Origin: Streptomyces sparsogenes | GTDB taxonomy: Bacteria > Actinomycetota > Actinomycetes > Streptomycetales > Streptomycetaceae | Length of the DNA stretch: 64,000 nucleotides | Assembly (NCBI RefSeq): GCF_001704635.1 | Contig: NZ_MAXF01000085.1 | Coordinates: forward strand, 1-64,000 | Direction of reading: 5' to 3' | Part shown: positions 33,683-41,707 of the stretch, piece after piece | Position numbering within the stretch: position 1 is the stretch's first letter | Layout: every line of letters starts with the position of its first letter | Notes under the pieces: generated by a model | Told to the model about the DNA's origin: nothing | The model's database searches: none | Seen by the model: only the letters and a program-made list of their open reading frames with translations | Program-made: the position numbers and the translations under genes

Positions 33683-34465
33683 GTGGGCAAGCTGGACGGG
33701 CGGGTCGTCATCGTCACCGGGGCGGCGCGCGGGCAGGGGGAGCAGGAGGCGCGGCTGTTCGTCGCCGAGGGTGCGCGGGTGCTGCTCGGCGATGTGCTGG
33801 ACGAGCAGGGCGAGGCGCTCGCCAAGGAGCTGGGGGACGCGGCCCGGTACGTCCACCTGGACGTGGGGCGGGAGGAGGACTGGGCCGCCGCCGTCCCGGC
33901 CGCCAAGGACGCCTTCGGCAAGGTCGACGGGCTGGTCAACAACGCGGGGATCCTGCGCTTCAACGAGCTGGCCGGCACCCCGCTGGAGGAGTATCTGGCG
34001 GTCGTCCGGGTCAACCAGGTCGGCGCGTTCCTCGGAATGCGGGCGGTGGTGCCGGAGCTGGAGGCGGCCGGTGGCGGGACGATCGTGAACACCGCCTCGT
34101 ACGTGGCGCTGTCCGGCATGACGTTCCTGACCTCGTACGCGGCGACCAAGGCCGCCGTCCTCGGGATGACGCGGGTGGCCGCGATGGAGCTGGCGCCCAA
34201 GGGGATCCGGGTCAACGCGATGTGCCCCGGGGCGATCGACACCCCGATGACCAACCCCGCCCAGCTCGACCCCGGCGCCGACCTCGCCGAGGCGTCGGAG
34301 GCGGTGGACGAGCTGTACAAGAAGCTGGTGCCGCTGGGGCGGATCGGGCGGCCGGAGGAGGTCGCCCGGCTGGCGCTGTTCCTGTCCTCGGACGACTCCT
34401 CGTACGTCACCGGCCAGCCGTTCGTCGTGGACGGCGGATGGCTCGCGGGGGTCTCCGTCTTCTGA
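33683..34465 (+). CDS. SDR family oxidoreductase
   Basis: Short-chain dehydrogenase, 260 aa. Nucleotide loop VTGAARGQGEQEARLFVAEG at 10-29, NNAGI at about 88, catalytic Ser in NTASYVALSG and YAATKAAV with the Tyr-x3-Lys pair near 154. The modified TGAARGQG loop is frequent in actinobacterial, including mycofactocin-associated, SDRs. It would oxidise a hydroxyl or reduce a ketone intermediate. GTG 33683 is preceded by GAGGAGG. Last gene of the operator-7 operon. Confidence 0.92.
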   Translation: MGKLDGRVVIVTGAARGQGEQEARLFVAEGARVLLGDVLDEQGEALAKELGDAARYVHLDVGREEDWAAAVPAAKDAFGKVDGLVNNAGILRFNELAGTPLEEYLAVVRVNQVGAFLGMRAVVPELEAAGGGTIVNTASYVALSGMTFLTSYAATKAAVLGMTRVAAMELAPKGIRVNAMCPGAIDTPMTNPAQLDPGADLAEASEAVDELYKKLVPLGRIGRPEEVARLALFLSSDDSSYVTGQPFVVDGGWLAGVSVF

Positions 34466-34556
34466 GGGGTTCTTCTGAGGGGCGGGGCGCCCGAACGCCT
34501 TATGCGGCCGCTCCTGGCCTTGACGGTCACACCTCGCGGTGCCAGAGTCAATCAAA

Positions 34557-34575
34557 ATCTGACGGAGCGTCAGAT
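34557..34575. promoter_or_regulatory. operator site 8
   Basis: ATCTGACGGAGCGTCAGAT: an essentially perfect copy (6-bp outer arms plus CG...CG). It stands 24 bp before the LLM start at 34599, with A/T-rich CAAAATCT running into the left arm like a -10 box. Confidence 0.85.
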
Positions 34576-34598
34576 GCGATCCAAGGCGGTGACCCTCC

Positions 34599-35726
34599 AT
34601 GGAATTCGGGCTCTTTGTGCAGGGATACGTGCCCAGGAGTCGGCAGGAGGCCGACCCGGAGGCCGAGCACCACGCGCTGATCGAGGAGACCGAGTACGTC
34701 ATCCAGGCGGACCGGTCGGGATTCAAGTACGCGTGGGCCTCCGAGCACCACTTCCTGGAGGAGTACTCCCACCTGTCGGCCAACGACGTCTTCCTCGGCT
34801 ATCTCGCCCACGCGACCGAGCGGATCCACCTCGGCTCGGGAATCTTCAACCCGCTGCCGCAGGTCAACCACCCCGTCAAGGTCGCCGAGAAGGTCGCCAT
34901 GCTCGACCACCTCTCCAGCGGGCGCTTCGAGTTCGGCTCGGGGCGCGGGGCGGGCAGCCACGAGATCCTCGGGTTCCTGCCGGGTGTGACCGACATGAAC
35001 CACACCAAGGAGATCTGGGAGGAGACGATCGCCGAGTTCCCCAAGATGTGGCTCCAGGACGAGTACCAGGGCTTCACGGGCAAGCATTGGTCTCTGCCGC
35101 CGCGCAAGGTCCTGCCCAAGCCGTACGGGGCCGCGCACCCGGCCATGTGGTACGCCGCCGGGTCGCCGTCCTCCTACGCGATGGCGGGCGGCAAGGGGCT
35201 CGGGGTGCTCGGCTTCTCCGTCCAGAAGGTCTCCGACATGGAGTGGGTCCTCGACTCGTACAAGAACGCCGTCAAGGAGGCCGAACCGGTCGGCGGATTC
35301 GTCAACGACAACGTGATGGTGACGTCCACGGCGATCTGCGCGGAGACCCACGCCAAGGCGGTCGAGATCGCGGTCGGCGGCGGGCTCAACTACCTCCAGT
35401 CGCTGCTGTTCCGCTACCACGACACCTTCCCGCGCCCGGAGGGCATCCCCGAGTGGCCCGAGCTGCTGCCCGAGTACACCGAGGAGATCATCGAGCTGCT
35501 CATCGCGGAGGAGCTGATGATCTGCGGCGACCCGGACGAGGTCTTCCGGCAGTGCAAGCGGTGGGAGCAGGCGGGCGCGGACCAGCTGTCCTTCGGGCTG
35601 CCGATCGGGATCGGCCGCGAGGACACGCTGAACACGATCAAGCTGATCGGCGAGCACGTGATCCCGAAGATCGACACCGACCCGGTGCACCGCACGACCC
35701 GCTTCCGCCAGGCGGCCCGCGGTTGA
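34599..35726 (+). CDS. LLM-class flavin/F420-dependent oxidoreductase
   Basis: 375 aa, a longer luciferase-family member. Visible: SGFKYAWASEHHFLEEYSHL near 45, YLAHATERIHLGSGIFNPLP, MLDHLSSGRFEFGSGRGAGS near 115, and C-terminal QCKRWEQAGADQLSFGLPIG. The AWASEHHF motif is found in alkanal-type monooxygenases, so either FMNH2-dependent oxygenation (with the flavin reductase at 109) or F420 chemistry is possible. GGCGGTGA stands near the expected ribosome-site position. First gene of the operator-8 operon with the amidohydrolase at 35814. Confidence 0.9.
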   Translation: MEFGLFVQGYVPRSRQEADPEAEHHALIEETEYVIQADRSGFKYAWASEHHFLEEYSHLSANDVFLGYLAHATERIHLGSGIFNPLPQVNHPVKVAEKVAMLDHLSSGRFEFGSGRGAGSHEILGFLPGVTDMNHTKEIWEETIAEFPKMWLQDEYQGFTGKHWSLPPRKVLPKPYGAAHPAMWYAAGSPSSYAMAGGKGLGVLGFSVQKVSDMEWVLDSYKNAVKEAEPVGGFVNDNVMVTSTAICAETHAKAVEIAVGGGLNYLQSLLFRYHDTFPRPEGIPEWPELLPEYTEEIIELLIAEELMICGDPDEVFRQCKRWEQAGADQLSFGLPIGIGREDTLNTIKLIGEHVIPKIDTDPVHRTTRFRQAARG

Positions 35727-35795
35727 ACCCGATCCGCGGCTGGACGGGATCCGCGGCTGAACCTGATCCGCGGCTGAGCATGTCCCGCGACTGGG
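35724..35795 (+). repeat. short direct repeats after the LLM stop codon
   Basis: GATCCGCGGCTG occurs at about 35731, 35748 and 35765, followed by a decayed copy TCCCGCGACTG. Spacing is about 17-18 bp. The array starts directly at the LLM stop codon and ends before the next gene's AGGGAGA site. Confidence 0.75.
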
Positions 35796-35813
35796 CATGA
35801 AGGGAGAACCACC

Positions 35814-37556
35814 GTGCTCGACCACCTCATTCGGGCGGCGACCGTCGTGGACGGCACCGGCGCCCCCTCGTACGTCGCCGACGTCGGCCTGCGCGACGGG
35901 CGGATCGCGGCCATCGCCGAGCCCGGCACCGCGACCGAACGGGCCCGGAGCGTCGAGGACGCGACGGGGCTCGTGCTCGCGCCCGGGTTCGTCGACCCGC
36001 ACACCCACTACGACGCGCAGCTGTTCTGGGACCCGTACGCCACCCCCTCCCTGAACCACGGCGTCACCACCGTCGTGGGTGGCAACTGCGGCTTCACGCT
36101 CGCGCCGCTCAACCCGAAGCGGCCCGAGGACGCCGACTACACCCGCCGGATGATGAGCAAGGTGGAGGGCATGTCGCTGGTGGCGCTGGAGGAGGGCGCG
36201 CCGTGGAACTGGCACTCCTTCGGCGAGTACCTGGACGCGCTGGACGGGCGGATCGCGGTCAACGCGGGCTTCATGGTGGGGCACTGCGCGCTGCGCCGTC
36301 ATGTCATGGGGCCCGACGCGATCGGCGGACGGCCCACGGCCGCGCAGATGGACGAGATGCTGCGGCTCTTCCACGAGGCCATGGACGCCGGGGCCTGGGG
36401 CCTCTCCACCACCCAGTCCTCCACCCACTCGGACGGGGACGGCAAGCCGGTCGCCTCCCGCCACGCCGGGCCGGAGGAGCTGATCGCGCTGTCGCGGGCG
36501 GTCGGCGAGCACGAGGGGACACAGATCGAGGCGATCGTCGCGGGCTGCCTGGACCGGTTCTCGGACGAGGAGATCGACCTCTTCGTGGCGATGACCACCG
36601 CCGCCGGACGGCCGCTGAACTGGAACGTCCTCACGATCGACGCGGCCGTGCCGGAGCGGGTGCCGCGCCAGCTGCAGGCGAGCGAGCGGGCCCGTGAGGC
36701 GGGCGGCCGGATCGTCGCGCTCACCATGCCGATCCTCACCCCCATGAACATGTCGCTGGGCACCTTCTGCGCCCTGAACCTCATCCCCGGGTGGGGTGAG
36801 ATCCTCGGTCTGCCGGTCCCGGAGCGGATCGCAAAGCTGCGCGACCCCGTCGTCCGCGAGGAGATGCTGCGGCGGGCGCACAGCCCCGAGGCCGGGGTCT
36901 TCCGGCGGCTGGCCACCTTCGAGCGGTACGTCATCGGCGACACCTACTCCCCGGCCAACGCCGGGCTGACCGGGCGGGTCGTGCGGGACATCGCCGCCGA
37001 GCGCGGCACGGACGCCTTCACCTGCCTGGTGGAGATCTGCGCCGCCGACGAGCTCCGTACGGTGCTGTGGCCGATGCCGACCGACAACGACCCGGCGAGC
37101 TGGGAGCTGCGGCGGCGGACCTGGGAGCACCCGGACGTGCTCCTGGGAGGCTCGGACGCCGGGGCCCACCTGGACCGGATGTGCGGGGCCCCGTACACCA
37201 CCCGCTTCCTGGGCGACTGCCTGCGCGGCCGGCGGCTGGTCGGCCTGGAGCAGGCGGTGCGGATGCTCACCGACGATCCGGCCCGCCTCTTCGGCCTGCG
37301 GGAGCGCGGCCGCGTCGCCGAGGGCTACCACGCGGACCTGGTGCTCTTCGACCCCGAGCGGATCGACGCGGGCCGGGCGAAGCTGGTCCACGACCTGCCG
37401 GGGGACAGCCCCCGGCTGGACTCCCGCGCGCTGGGCGTCGTCAGCGTGCGGGTCGGCGGGGTCGAGACCATCCGGGACGACCACGTCACCGGCGCGGTCC
37501 CGGGCCGCCTGCTGCGGTCCGGACGCGACACGAGGACGGTCAGCACGAAGGGATGA
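35814..37556 (+). CDS. amidohydrolase, N-acyl-D-amino-acid deacylase type
   Basis: 580 aa, D-aminoacylase/dihydroorotase-like amidohydrolase. N-terminal beta sandwich (LIRAATVVDGTGAP) leads to the metal motif PGFVDPHTHYDAQLFWDP (HTH near 63), then VVGGNCGF with its conserved Cys near 89, and GSDAGAHLDRMCGAPY with the catalytic Asp near 445; the C-terminus returns to the sandwich (VLFDPERIDAGRAKLV). Family members open amides or lactam-like bonds; in actinobacterial catabolic clusters they often accompany LLM enzymes with unknown substrate. GTG 35814 follows AGGGAGA. Operator-8 operon. Confidence 0.9.
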   Translation: MLDHLIRAATVVDGTGAPSYVADVGLRDGRIAAIAEPGTATERARSVEDATGLVLAPGFVDPHTHYDAQLFWDPYATPSLNHGVTTVVGGNCGFTLAPLNPKRPEDADYTRRMMSKVEGMSLVALEEGAPWNWHSFGEYLDALDGRIAVNAGFMVGHCALRRHVMGPDAIGGRPTAAQMDEMLRLFHEAMDAGAWGLSTTQSSTHSDGDGKPVASRHAGPEELIALSRAVGEHEGTQIEAIVAGCLDRFSDEEIDLFVAMTTAAGRPLNWNVLTIDAAVPERVPRQLQASERAREAGGRIVALTMPILTPMNMSLGTFCALNLIPGWGEILGLPVPERIAKLRDPVVREEMLRRAHSPEAGVFRRLATFERYVIGDTYSPANAGLTGRVVRDIAAERGTDAFTCLVEICAADELRTVLWPMPTDNDPASWELRRRTWEHPDVLLGGSDAGAHLDRMCGAPYTTRFLGDCLRGRRLVGLEQAVRMLTDDPARLFGLRERGRVAEGYHADLVLFDPERIDAGRAKLVHDLPGDSPRLDSRALGVVSVRVGGVETIRDDHVTGAVPGRLLRSGRDTRTVSTKG

Positions 37557-37854
37557 ACCCGCCCGCGCGCGGCCGGTCCCCGGCGGGGCGCGGGTGCCGG
37601 TCCCCGGCGGGGCGGAGGTGCCGGCCCGCACCCGGGCCGGCCCGGGCCGAGGCTGGCCCGGCACCCCGGCAGGGCGCGGGTGCCGGTCCCCGGCGGGGCG
37701 CGGGGTGCCGGTCCCCGGGCGGGGCGAGGCCGGTCCCGTGTCCCGGTGGTGCCGACGCCGGTCCTGAGTGGCGCGCGGGTGCCGGCCCGCGCCCGGGCGG
37801 GGCCGAGGCCGGCCCCGCGTGCCGACGGGCCCCGCTACGCCGCGTTCAGCCGGG
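37557..37854. repeat. GC-rich tandem repeat region (about 24-bp unit)
   Basis: No gene. GTGCCGGTCCCCGGCGGG recurs, exactly or nearly, at about 37594, 37681 and 37706, with decayed copies between and after, over about 260 bp directly following the amidohydrolase stop. GCGCGGG joins the units. The sequence is strongly self-complementary (CCGG, CCCGGG) and could also serve as a bidirectional transcription stop. Confidence 0.75.
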
Positions 37855-39399
37855 TTACGCCTCGCCCAGCCATATCGGGTTGGTCATCGCCGCCATCGGT
37901 CCCGGCACCCCCGACGCTCCGCCGTCCTTCGGGGCGCGGCGGACCTCGGCGCGTACGTAGGCCGCGTACGAGGCCGTGGTGCGCCACTCCACGTCGGCCG
38001 AGCCGGAGTCGGGGAGTGCCGTGGCGTAGAGCTGGCCCTGGTCGGTGATGAGCCGGACCGAGCAGCCGGGGCCGGCGCCGGAGACCTTGAGGCGGACCGT
38101 CACCTCGTCGCGGCGGGCGACGTGCAGCCGCTCGCCGATGCCGGCGTGCTGCCCGCGGCCGCCGACCGCCGAGAAGGAGAGGTCGATCGCGGAGGACTCC
38201 GCGATCCAGCAGCGCCCGGCCCGTATGCCCTCCTGGATGGCCGTGCGGGACAGGTCGTCGGCGAGCACCACCGTCTGCGGCAGCCCGACGACCTGGGGCT
38301 CGCGGTGGGCGTCGCTGTGGCCCACGGCGGGCAGCCAGCGGCCGTCGCCGCGGGCGGCGGCCACCAGGGTGTTGTCCCACTCCTGGACCGTGACCTCGTC
38401 GTCCGGGGTGAAGTCCGCGTTCCACACCTCGACCGCGTCGGCCTCGTTGAACCCGAACTTCCAGTTGCAGCCGACGCAGGTGCCGTGCGGGTGGGCGGGG
38501 ATGACCAGGCCGCCGGCCTGCCTGATCTTGCGGGCGTAGCGCCCGAACGCGTTGTCCCGGGCGCGGTAGCGCCAGTCGATGAAGACGCCGGGGTCGGTGC
38601 CGAGGGCCACCACGTGGCCGTTGCGCGTGGTGATCTCCTCGCCGGTGAGGATCAGCAGGTCATCGCCCCAGAGGCCCTCCCACGCCGGATGCGAGGAGGT
38701 GGTGTTGTGCTCGGTGGTGGTGATGAAGTCGAGCCCGGCCGCCCGGGCGGCGGCGGCCACCTCGGCCGGGGTGCGCTTGCCGTCGGAGTGGACCGTGTGC
38801 AGATGGGAGTCGCCCCGGTACCAGGCCCGGCCGCGCCCCTTGGCCCGCTGCGGCGGGTATGCGGGCTTCGGCGTCTCGCCCGGCTCGCCGAACCGGAGCG
38901 TGACGGTGACCTTGTAGTCGAGCCCCTGCGGGGCGACCGTGTACGGGCCGAGCACGACATGCCAGGTGCCCGCCTTCACCGGCCCCGCCAGATACCCGGG
39001 CGTCGCCTGCTCGGCGCTGATCGCGAACTCGGTGCGGGCGCCTCCGGACCAGCCGCGGAAGCCGCGCCCGCCCAGGTCCGTGCCGCGCTCGTCGAAGATG
39101 CCGATGTCGCAGGCGTTTCCCTGGGTGCCGGCCGGAACGGTCGGCTTGTCGTAGGAATACGAGACGGCGATCTCGCGGACGCCCCGCGGGACCTCCACCG
39201 GGAGGTACACGAAGTCGGGGGAGCCGGTGGGCAGATGCCCCGTGACCGTCCTGGCCTGCTCGCGGTCCGAGCTGTCCGAGCTGTCCGCGCTGCCCCCGCC
39301 GTCGCGCTCCTGGGCGTGGGCGAAGGTCACCGGGTCGAGTGTGAGCACGCCCGCCGCGCCCGCAAGGGCGGAGAGTCTGAGTACCTCGCGTCGCTGCAT
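37855..39399 (-). CDS. CehA/McbA family PHP-domain metallohydrolase, exported
   Basis: 514 aa. N-terminus MQRREVLRLSALAGAAGVLT resembles a Tat signal (RR plus hydrophobic stretch and AHA), so the enzyme is probably exported folded with its metals. A beta-rich domain (about 50-230) precedes a PHP domain: WYRGDSHLHTVHSDGKRTPA, FITTTEHNTTSS, LILTGEEIT, VIPAHPHG and VGHSDAHREP carry the metal-binding His/Asp/Glu residues. CehA hydrolyses carbaryl, but relatives act on various phosphoesters or esters. Monocistronic, reading toward the repeat region; nothing upstream suggests the ATCTGACG operator. Confidence 0.87.
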   Translation of the reverse strand: MQRREVLRLSALAGAAGVLTLDPVTFAHAQERDGGGSADSSDSSDREQARTVTGHLPTGSPDFVYLPVEVPRGVREIAVSYSYDKPTVPAGTQGNACDIGIFDERGTDLGGRGFRGWSGGARTEFAISAEQATPGYLAGPVKAGTWHVVLGPYTVAPQGLDYKVTVTLRFGEPGETPKPAYPPQRAKGRGRAWYRGDSHLHTVHSDGKRTPAEVAAAARAAGLDFITTTEHNTTSSHPAWEGLWGDDLLILTGEEITTRNGHVVALGTDPGVFIDWRYRARDNAFGRYARKIRQAGGLVIPAHPHGTCVGCNWKFGFNEADAVEVWNADFTPDDEVTVQEWDNTLVAAARGDGRWLPAVGHSDAHREPQVVGLPQTVVLADDLSRTAIQEGIRAGRCWIAESSAIDLSFSAVGGRGQHAGIGERLHVARRDEVTVRLKVSGAGPGCSVRLITDQGQLYATALPDSGSADVEWRTTASYAAYVRAEVRRAPKDGGASGVPGPMAAMTNPIWLGEA

Positions 39400-39577
39400 G
39401 CAGTGCCCCCTGAGGCCGTCGTGTCGCGTCCGTCACCGTCACCGTCATCGCCGCCGTCACCGTCATTGTCGCTGTCGGTGCCGCCGGCGCTCACACCGTT
39501 GTACGCGTGAGTGACGCGCGCGGAAAGGCCTGTGGATAACTCGATGGCCGCGAGGGGACATGCGCACGGCGGCGCGG
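39400..39577. other. 178-bp intergenic region with triplet-like repeats and a DnaA-box word
   Basis: CCGTCA-type repetition (about 39429-39470) followed by TGTGGATAA at 39531-39539, identical to the one at 11579. No gene is seen. Confidence 0.5.
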
Positions 39578-40663
39578 TCACCGGACGAGCGCGGGCTCGC
39601 CGGTGACGACCGGGCGGACCTTGGTGAGCATGAGGTCGAGGAACCGGTCGGGGTGGCGGAAGGACGCGAAGTGGCTCGCGTCGCGGATGACCGCGAAGTC
39701 CTTCACCGGCGCCGAGACGTCGTCGAAGAACCGCTTGGCCGGCTCGGGCGGGGTCATGACGTCGTGTTCGCCCTGGAAGACGAAGAACGGGAGCCGGAAG
39801 TCGGTGCCGTCGGCCCATTCGTCGAAGGCCACGGTCTGGGGTGCGAGCCGCTCCGAGAAGTCCATGCCCTTGAGGTAGCGGCGCAGCTCGCCGAGCCGGT
39901 GGAGCGGTGAGAACCACAGCGACCGGATCACCACGGTCTTCATGGTGTCGTAGGTCAGCGGGTCGGACACCACGACGAGCTTGTGGTACTCGGTCCACTG
40001 CCGCGCGGTCCAGCGCGCCGCGTCGGGGCCCATGGCGGTGACGGCGTCGAGTTCCTTGCGCTTGCCGGCGGCGCGCAGGCGGTGCACCAGGGCGTGGTAC
40101 GCCGAGCGGTCGCGGCCGCCCGCGATGATGTTCTGGTCGGTGCCGACGTAGGCGGAGTACAGCTCGGGGTGGCTGCGGGCGAGCCGCAGTCCGAAGACGG
40201 TGCCGAAGGAGTTGGCGACCAGCAGGACCTTCTCGACGCCCATCCTGGCGCGCACGTGCTCGGTGACCTCGAGCGCGTCCTGGAGGATCCGCTCGAAGGT
40301 CATCTCGCCCTGCCCCTCCGGGCCGCCGTGGCCGAAGGTCCGGCCGCCGCCCCGCATGTCCCACCGCGCGATGGTGAAGTGCCGCTCCCAGGCGCGGGTG
40401 CGGGGGAGGTAGATGGAGTTGGCGGCGCCGGGGCCGCCGTGGATCTCGAGGATCACCGGGTTGCGGCGGTCCTCGCCCCGGATCGAGACCCACTGGTCGA
40501 TGCCGCCCACGCGGATGAACCCGGACTCGTCGATGCCGCCGGGGGTGGCGATGCGCAGCAGCTTGGCGTTGGCCGCGCGCTTGAGCTGCCGGTAGCCGAG
40601 CAGACCGGCCGCGGGGGCGGCGAGCACGGTGGCGGCGGAGGCGGCGATGACGGTACCCAGCAT
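39578..40663 (-). CDS. alpha/beta-hydrolase (prolyl-aminopeptidase-like)
   Basis: 361 aa. A hydrophobic N-terminus (VIAASAATVLAAPAAGLLGY) may anchor or export the protein. HGGPG oxyanion motif (LEIHGGPGAANS near 92), nucleophile elbow VLLVANSFGTVFGL (Ser flanked N-S-F-G rather than the usual G-x-S-W-G), ARWDMRGGGRTFG, and C-terminal His in FAVIRDASHFAS. Related to proline iminopeptidases and epoxide/ester hydrolases. Divergent from the TetR gene at 40806; an 11-bp palindrome lies between, so regulation by that TetR is likely. Confidence 0.87.
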   Translation of the reverse strand: MLGTVIAASAATVLAAPAAGLLGYRQLKRAANAKLLRIATPGGIDESGFIRVGGIDQWVSIRGEDRRNPVILEIHGGPGAANSIYLPRTRAWERHFTIARWDMRGGGRTFGHGGPEGQGEMTFERILQDALEVTEHVRARMGVEKVLLVANSFGTVFGLRLARSHPELYSAYVGTDQNIIAGGRDRSAYHALVHRLRAAGKRKELDAVTAMGPDAARWTARQWTEYHKLVVVSDPLTYDTMKTVVIRSLWFSPLHRLGELRRYLKGMDFSERLAPQTVAFDEWADGTDFRLPFFVFQGEHDVMTPPEPAKRFFDDVSAPVKDFAVIRDASHFASFRHPDRFLDLMLTKVRPVVTGEPALVR

Positions 40664-40671
40664 GGGTTACT

Positions 40672-40718
40672 CCCTTAAACTGTTTATGCCATAAGCGATG
40701 CTGTTTAAGCTATATACA
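40672..40718. promoter_or_regulatory. divergent operator region, hydrolase/TetR
   Basis: TTATGCCATAA (40684-40694) is a perfect 5+1+5 palindrome. CTGTTTAT (about 40680) and CTGTTTAA (about 40701) form a direct repeat, and TTAAAC/GTTTAA an inverse pair, in an A/T-rich patch. Likely operator for the TetR at 40806. Confidence 0.6.
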
Positions 40719-40737
40719 GTTGGTGGTGCCTGTCAAC

Positions 40738-40800
40738 GCCACGAGAGAGAACGCCATGCGAGCGACCGCCGCGAGAGAGAACGCCACGAGAGAGGGAGCA
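40738..40800 (+). repeat. direct repeats in the TetR leader
   Basis: GAGAGAGAACGCCA occurs twice (about 40744 and 40775), then GAGAGAGGGAGC, placing a purine-rich tract in the leader that ends in the ribosome site. Confidence 0.55.
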
Positions 40801-40805
40801 CCGTG

Positions 40806-41570
40806 ATGGCCAGGAGCAGGGAGAAGAAGCGCGATCTGCGAGCGGGCGTCGCGCTGCTGTGGGGCGAACAGGACCAGCCCACCCGGGGTCCCAAGCCCAG
40901 CCTCGAACCCCGCCGCATCGCCCAGGCCGCCGTGGCCCTCGCCGACGCCGAGGGGCTGGAGGCGATCTCCATGCAGAAGGTCGCCGCCGAGTTCGGCGTC
41001 TCGGCGATGGCCCTCTACCGCTATGTGCCCGGCAAGGCCGAACTCGTCGAGCTGATGGTCGAAGCCGTCCTCGCGGGCGGGCCCGACCTGTCGGCCGCGG
41101 GCCCCGGCTGGCGGCCGCGGCTGGAGGAGTGGGTCCGCCAGTGCTGGGCCGTCTACCGGGCCCACCCCTGGCTGCTCGCCGCCACCGCGATGCGCCGCCA
41201 GGTCATGGGCCCGCACCAGCTCGGCTGGCTCGACGCCGCGCTCGCCGCCCTGGCGCCCACCGGCCTGACGGCCGCTCAGCAGCACCAGGTCTTCCTGCTC
41301 GCCATCGGGCTCGTCCGCAACCTCGCCCAGCAGCTCTCCGACGCGGACGAGTCCCACAGTGAGGAGTGGCGCCGGCTGACCGGCGAACTGCTCGAACGGC
41401 ACGCCGACCGCTTCCCCGCGCTGACCCGGGCCATCGCCCACGGCCTCTTCGCCCCCGACGGCACCGACCCGCTCGAATTCGGCCTCGAACGGATCCTGGA
41501 TGGCGTCGAAGCGCTCATCGCCCGCACGGGAGCCGGGCCCGAGGCCGCCACCGGGCAGGCCGTCTCCTGA
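40806..41570 (+). CDS. TetR/AcrR family regulator (TetR C-terminal domain type)
   Basis: 254 aa. HTH at about 25-75: EPRRIAQAAVALADAEGLEA, MQKVAAEFGVSAMALYRYV, the tetracycline-repressor subfamily pattern with YRYV. The ligand domain has HPWLLAATAMRRQVMGPHQL, typical of TetR_C regulators that control a divergent gene. ATG 40806 (or GTG 40803) follows GAGGGAG; the open frame further upstream crosses the operator and is not used. Probably represses the alpha/beta-hydrolase. Confidence 0.88.
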   Translation: MARSREKKRDLRAGVALLWGEQDQPTRGPKPSLEPRRIAQAAVALADAEGLEAISMQKVAAEFGVSAMALYRYVPGKAELVELMVEAVLAGGPDLSAAGPGWRPRLEEWVRQCWAVYRAHPWLLAATAMRRQVMGPHQLGWLDAALAALAPTGLTAAQQHQVFLLAIGLVRNLAQQLSDADESHSEEWRRLTGELLERHADRFPALTRAIAHGLFAPDGTDPLEFGLERILDGVEALIARTGAGPEAATGQAVS

Positions 41571-41707
41571 ACGCCCGCTCCCGCAGCCCCGCGCCCGGCA
41601 TTCCCGCCCGGTATTCCCGCCCGGGCGCTGAACCGCCGTGAGGAGACCCACAAAACCGCTGGCCCAGCCGGTCTGGCGGTGTCGGACCCCCCTCGTATGC
41701 TCGGAGG